64,000 nucleotides of DNA from Maribacter aquivivus. Lineage in GTDB: Bacteria > Bacteroidota > Bacteroidia > Flavobacteriales > Flavobacteriaceae. Shown one piece after another: positions 61,518 through 64,000 of this stretch. The notes under the pieces were generated by a model. The model saw only the letters and a list, made by a program, of their open reading frames with translations. It did no database searches and had not been told where the DNA came from. Position 1 is the stretch's first letter, and each line of letters starts with the position of its first letter. Where the stretch lies: the NCBI RefSeq assembly GCF_900142175.1, contig NZ_FQZX01000003.1, forward strand, positions 491,804-555,803, in the 5' to 3' direction. The position numbers and the translations under genes were made by a program.

Positions 61518-62667
61518 ACTACTTTTTATAGTAATAACGGTTTTATGTTATGGTTCCATTTATGCTCAAAATCTTATTCAAACAGATGAATGGGTAGCAG
61601 GAACATCAGGTAGAACTGATTCCTTTCAAAATCAAGGTACAGACTCTCAAAATTCGAGAATTAATATGGTTGGGCCTTATGGCGATAATACTGTAGTCTG
61701 GCAAGCTTTAGCAGATGGGTCTTCAAGTTTTAATGGAGGTTTTTCGGCAAACGGAGTTATAATGGATACAGACAAAGCTTATAGAATAAGTTTTTGGATA
61801 CAATCTCAAGGCGACATGAATTGCACCAATTATACAGGATTCACACCTTATGACACCTCTGGTAATTTAATTCAACCTTTTGAAACTGAAAATGGCAACC
61901 TAGTTAGTTGGCCTTATCATTCATCATTTAATGTGCCTAATAATAAATGGTTTTTAGTAATTGGCCATATAAGACCTAATGCTAATCCTGATTTAGGTAT
62001 ATCTGGTGTTTTTGATCCATTGGAAGGTACCTCTACTTCATTACCTTCTCCAACATTTGAAACCACCGATTTTATTTTCCCGTCCAATTATGCTCAAATT
62101 TCAACCCGTATACGTGCTTTTATGTGGTCATGTGGAGCCGGTGAAACAATGTCAATAGCGATGCCAAGAGTAGAAGAAATTAATGGACAAGAATTGTCGT
62201 TGGCCAGTTTATTATATGGTGAAGAAGATGGCGACGGAACTGATCCTGTCAACCCAAGTAGTTCTGTTTGGACTACAGACGGTCAAAACATAAACTATTC
62301 TTTAGGCAATGTTGGTATCGGGACTGAAGCCTTAGTAGATTTTAAACTAGCAATTGATGGTAATGTGCGTGCCAGAGAAATAAAAGTAGATACGGAAGTT
62401 TGGCCAGATTATGTTTTTACTAAAAACTATAAGCTTCCAACTCTAGCGGAAGTTCAAAAACATATAGACAAAAACGGTCACCTGATAAATATACCATCTG
62501 CAAAAGAGATAGAGGTAAATGGTTTAGAGCTTGGTGAAATGAACCGCTTACTCTTGGAAAAAATTGAAGAGTTGACGCTTTATTTAATAGAACAAGAGAA
62601 AAGAATTCAAAAGTTAGAAGAATTAAAGCATAAACGAGTAATCATTAATAATCTGTTAAATGATTAA
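61507..62667 (+). CDS. Secreted protein sharing the tail-fibre-like C-terminal domain
   Basis: 386 residues: signal peptide ending SIYAQ, then a jelly-roll-like domain (about 20-240) with NTVVWQALADGSSSFNGGF, KAYRISFWIQSQGD and FMWSCGAGETMSIAMPRVEE, similar in outline to carbohydrate-binding or lectin-like modules. The C-terminus repeats the domain of the preceding gene: VGIGTEALVDFKLAIDGNV, WPDYVFTKNYKLPTLAEVQ, GHLINIPSAKEI, GLELGEMNRLLLEKIEELT and a coiled-coil end. The gene starts inside the end of its neighbour (11-bp overlap), so both are translated together. Target unknown. Confidence 0.82.
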   Translation: MKNKLLFIVITVLCYGSIYAQNLIQTDEWVAGTSGRTDSFQNQGTDSQNSRINMVGPYGDNTVVWQALADGSSSFNGGFSANGVIMDTDKAYRISFWIQSQGDMNCTNYTGFTPYDTSGNLIQPFETENGNLVSWPYHSSFNVPNNKWFLVIGHIRPNANPDLGISGVFDPLEGTSTSLPSPTFETTDFIFPSNYAQISTRIRAFMWSCGAGETMSIAMPRVEEINGQELSLASLLYGEEDGDGTDPVNPSSSVWTTDGQNINYSLGNVGIGTEALVDFKLAIDGNVRAREIKVDTEVWPDYVFTKNYKLPTLAEVQKHIDKNGHLINIPSAKEIEVNGLELGEMNRLLLEKIEELTLYLIEQEKRIQKLEELKHKRVIINNLLND

Positions 62668-62732
62668 CAAATATTAAGCAACAATACTTCTGTTTATCTA
62701 AAAAAATAATTTTTTTAATAAAATAACTAAGA

Positions 62733-64000
62733 ATGACCACAATCCAACTTATCGCTAAATCTTTAAAAGTATCTTTTTGCTTTATAATATTGTTATTTGG
62801 ACAAAATCTCTACAGCCAATATACGGTAGTTGGTCCTAGTTCTGCAAATGTTAATGAAACAAAGGATTATACCCTGTCAGGTTCTGGACCAAGTTATGGA
62901 AAAACGCAATGGTATGTAAGTAGCGGTGGTACCATAGTAAGTTCAACTACGACATCAGCAAGGGTAAAATGGACTCAATCAGGAGGTAGAAGTGTAGGTG
63001 TTGCCATTTGGTATTACCCCGTTGACAGTTCACCTGAGGCAACTCCATCTAAGTCCGTAACTGTAATCAGTAATGATCCTCCAACAGTTTATACTTTAAG
63101 TAATAATGGAAATTCACAGGTCTGTAGTACGGAAGGTAGTGTAAGATTAGCTGATTCTCAAATCGGTGCATCATACAGATTGTATAGAGGTAGTTCAACA
63201 TATGGCAGCGCTATATCTGGTACTAATTCAGCTTTAATATTTAGTGGTTTAACATCTGGAACCTATACTGTTCGTGCAACACTTAACGGTCAAACAAGAA
63301 CAATGAATGGTTCTGTTCCCATAGGAGCAAAAGTTCCTGAAGCAATCACTATTAGTGCCAGTGTTACTGATATTAATAATATTTGTCCTGGTACAAAAGT
63401 TACATTAGGTACTAATGGATCAGGACCAAATTGGTCCGGAACTGACAATAACAATACGGTCACCAGTGTGACCCTTTCTGCTGGGCAGTCTAAAACCATA
63501 AGCGTATCTGCAAAGAACTCGTGTAACGAAACGAAGACAGCCACCATAACCTTAAAAGCTTCTTCTGCTATCGGCACTGTGAATATAAGTTCAGGTCTTA
63601 ACGAAAGATGTAAAGGCGGAGGAACAACTGATTTTAATGCTTCGGCAACTAACGCTTCAAATTATAGTTGGTCAATTAGCCCCAATAATACTGCGGGAAC
63701 CATAAACAGTTCAGGTTTGGTGACTTGGAACGCTAATTATGTGGGTACAGCTACCATTACTGCCACCGCCTCTAATAGTTGTGCGGGTAGTAGTAAAAGT
63801 GGAACTAGAAATGTTACGGTTACAAGTCCTCCATTGGCATATACATTGACAGGTCCCTCCAATCTTTGTAGTGGCAGTAATGGTGCTTTATACCTTTCAG
63901 ATACACAATCTGGAGTGTCTTATCAATTATATAAGAACAATGCTGTAAGCGGAGCTTCTAAATCTGGTACAGGGAATGGTATTTCATGGTCAGGAGTAAC
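62733..64000 (+). CDS. N-terminal part of a large repetitive secreted protein, cut by the window end
   Basis: The frame is open from ATG 62733 to the window end (about 422 residues) without a stop. A signal peptide (ILLFGQNLYSQ) leads into tandem Ig/PKD-like modules. The pair YTLSNNGNSQVCSTEGSVRL and YTLTGPSNLCSGSNGALYL, each with a Y-x-L-Y strand (ASYRLYRGSS; VSYQLYKNNA), shows a recurring unit of roughly 200 residues; a W-S-x-G/SW-S strand recurs between them. Such N-termini precede Rhs/DUF6443 repeat proteins or giant adhesins in flavobacteria. Which of these follows cannot be seen. It starts 65 bp after the previous gene and probably belongs to the same operon. Confidence 0.8.
   Translation, partial: MTTIQLIAKSLKVSFCFIILLFGQNLYSQYTVVGPSSANVNETKDYTLSGSGPSYGKTQWYVSSGGTIVSSTTTSARVKWTQSGGRSVGVAIWYYPVDSSPEATPSKSVTVISNDPPTVYTLSNNGNSQVCSTEGSVRLADSQIGASYRLYRGSSTYGSAISGTNSALIFSGLTSGTYTVRATLNGQTRTMNGSVPIGAKVPEAITISASVTDINNICPGTKVTLGTNGSGPNWSGTDNNNTVTSVTLSAGQSKTISVSAKNSCNETKTATITLKASSAIGTVNISSGLNERCKGGGTTDFNASATNASNYSWSISPNNTAGTINSSGLVTWNANYVGTATITATASNSCAGSSKSGTRNVTVTSPPLAYTLTGPSNLCSGSNGALYLSDTQSGVSYQLYKNNAVSGASKSGTGNGISWSGV

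Noticed and set aside
63290..63577. 95-residue minus-strand frame within the large surface protein
   Set aside because: Antisense shadow of the repetitive coding sequence; no independent support.

Overview
The window looks like a chromosomal segment of a marine-type member of the Flavobacteriaceae (Bacteroidota). The evidence is the low GC content, start sites that mostly lack a Shine-Dalgarno sequence, promoter matches to the Bacteroidota -7 element TAnnTTTG, and family signatures typical of the group. These include a fused E1 alpha/beta 2-oxoacid dehydrogenase, secreted proteins with the C-terminal GHLPNIPSAKEI-type domain, many small lipoproteins, and a laminarinase-like GH16 lipoprotein. 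The genus cannot be fixed from sequence reading alone.

Layout. 1-17 kb is mostly housekeeping: UvrD/PcrA helicase (5' end outside the window), GH16 lipoprotein, YciO/TsaC-like protein, OmpA-like lipoprotein, GT2 glycosyltransferase, a stand-alone HsdR-N nuclease domain divergent from holA, DoxX, fused 2-oxoacid dehydrogenase E1, an outer-membrane barrel with a degenerate M1-peptidase domain, a LOG-family protein and uvrA. 17-20.5 kb is a signalling block: PAS histidine kinase, a response regulator with a CRP/FNR-like output, and a tandem universal stress protein preceded by a perfect palindrome. 21-24 kb holds a mannitol/fructuronate-type dehydrogenase translationally coupled to an NCS1-family permease. 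24.5-30.6 kb holds a TetR-HAD-SDR-lipoprotein set and an SDR-MBL-AraC set. 30.8-33.4 kb is an arsenic operon (arsR, DUF6428, arsC, acr3).

34-41.4 kb is accessory: small secreted or hypothetical proteins, DUF2625, DUF2750 and several lipoproteins. Four of these small genes are separated by related intergenic repeats with imperfect hairpin ends, giving a cassette-like array. 41.4-50.9 kb holds an ABC-F ATPase, an lmo0937-type small membrane protein, a DUF3095 protein with cyclase-like aspartates next to a NUDIX hydrolase, a large outer-membrane barrel whose N-terminal metallophosphoesterase domain has lost all of its metal motifs, a DUF481-like protein, and a gene split by a frameshift in an A8 tract.

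52.4-53 kb contains a 3' fragment of a tRNA-Met gene with its terminator and flanking 12-bp iterated repeats, most simply read as one end of an integrated (perhaps decayed) element. To its right, 53-59.2 kb is a compact operon for a reduced type II secretion/type IV pilus-like machine: pseudopilin, short prepilin peptidase, GspE/PilB ATPase, secretin, PilM/N-like and PilO-like proteins. No GspF/PilC platform gene is present. A NarL-type response regulator follows. Divergent from it, 60.3-64 kb encodes two secreted proteins sharing a C-terminal domain and the N-terminus of a large repetitive secreted protein that runs off the window. I suggest, as inference, that this regulator, machine and surface-protein set is one functional unit and the best candidate here for an undescribed system.
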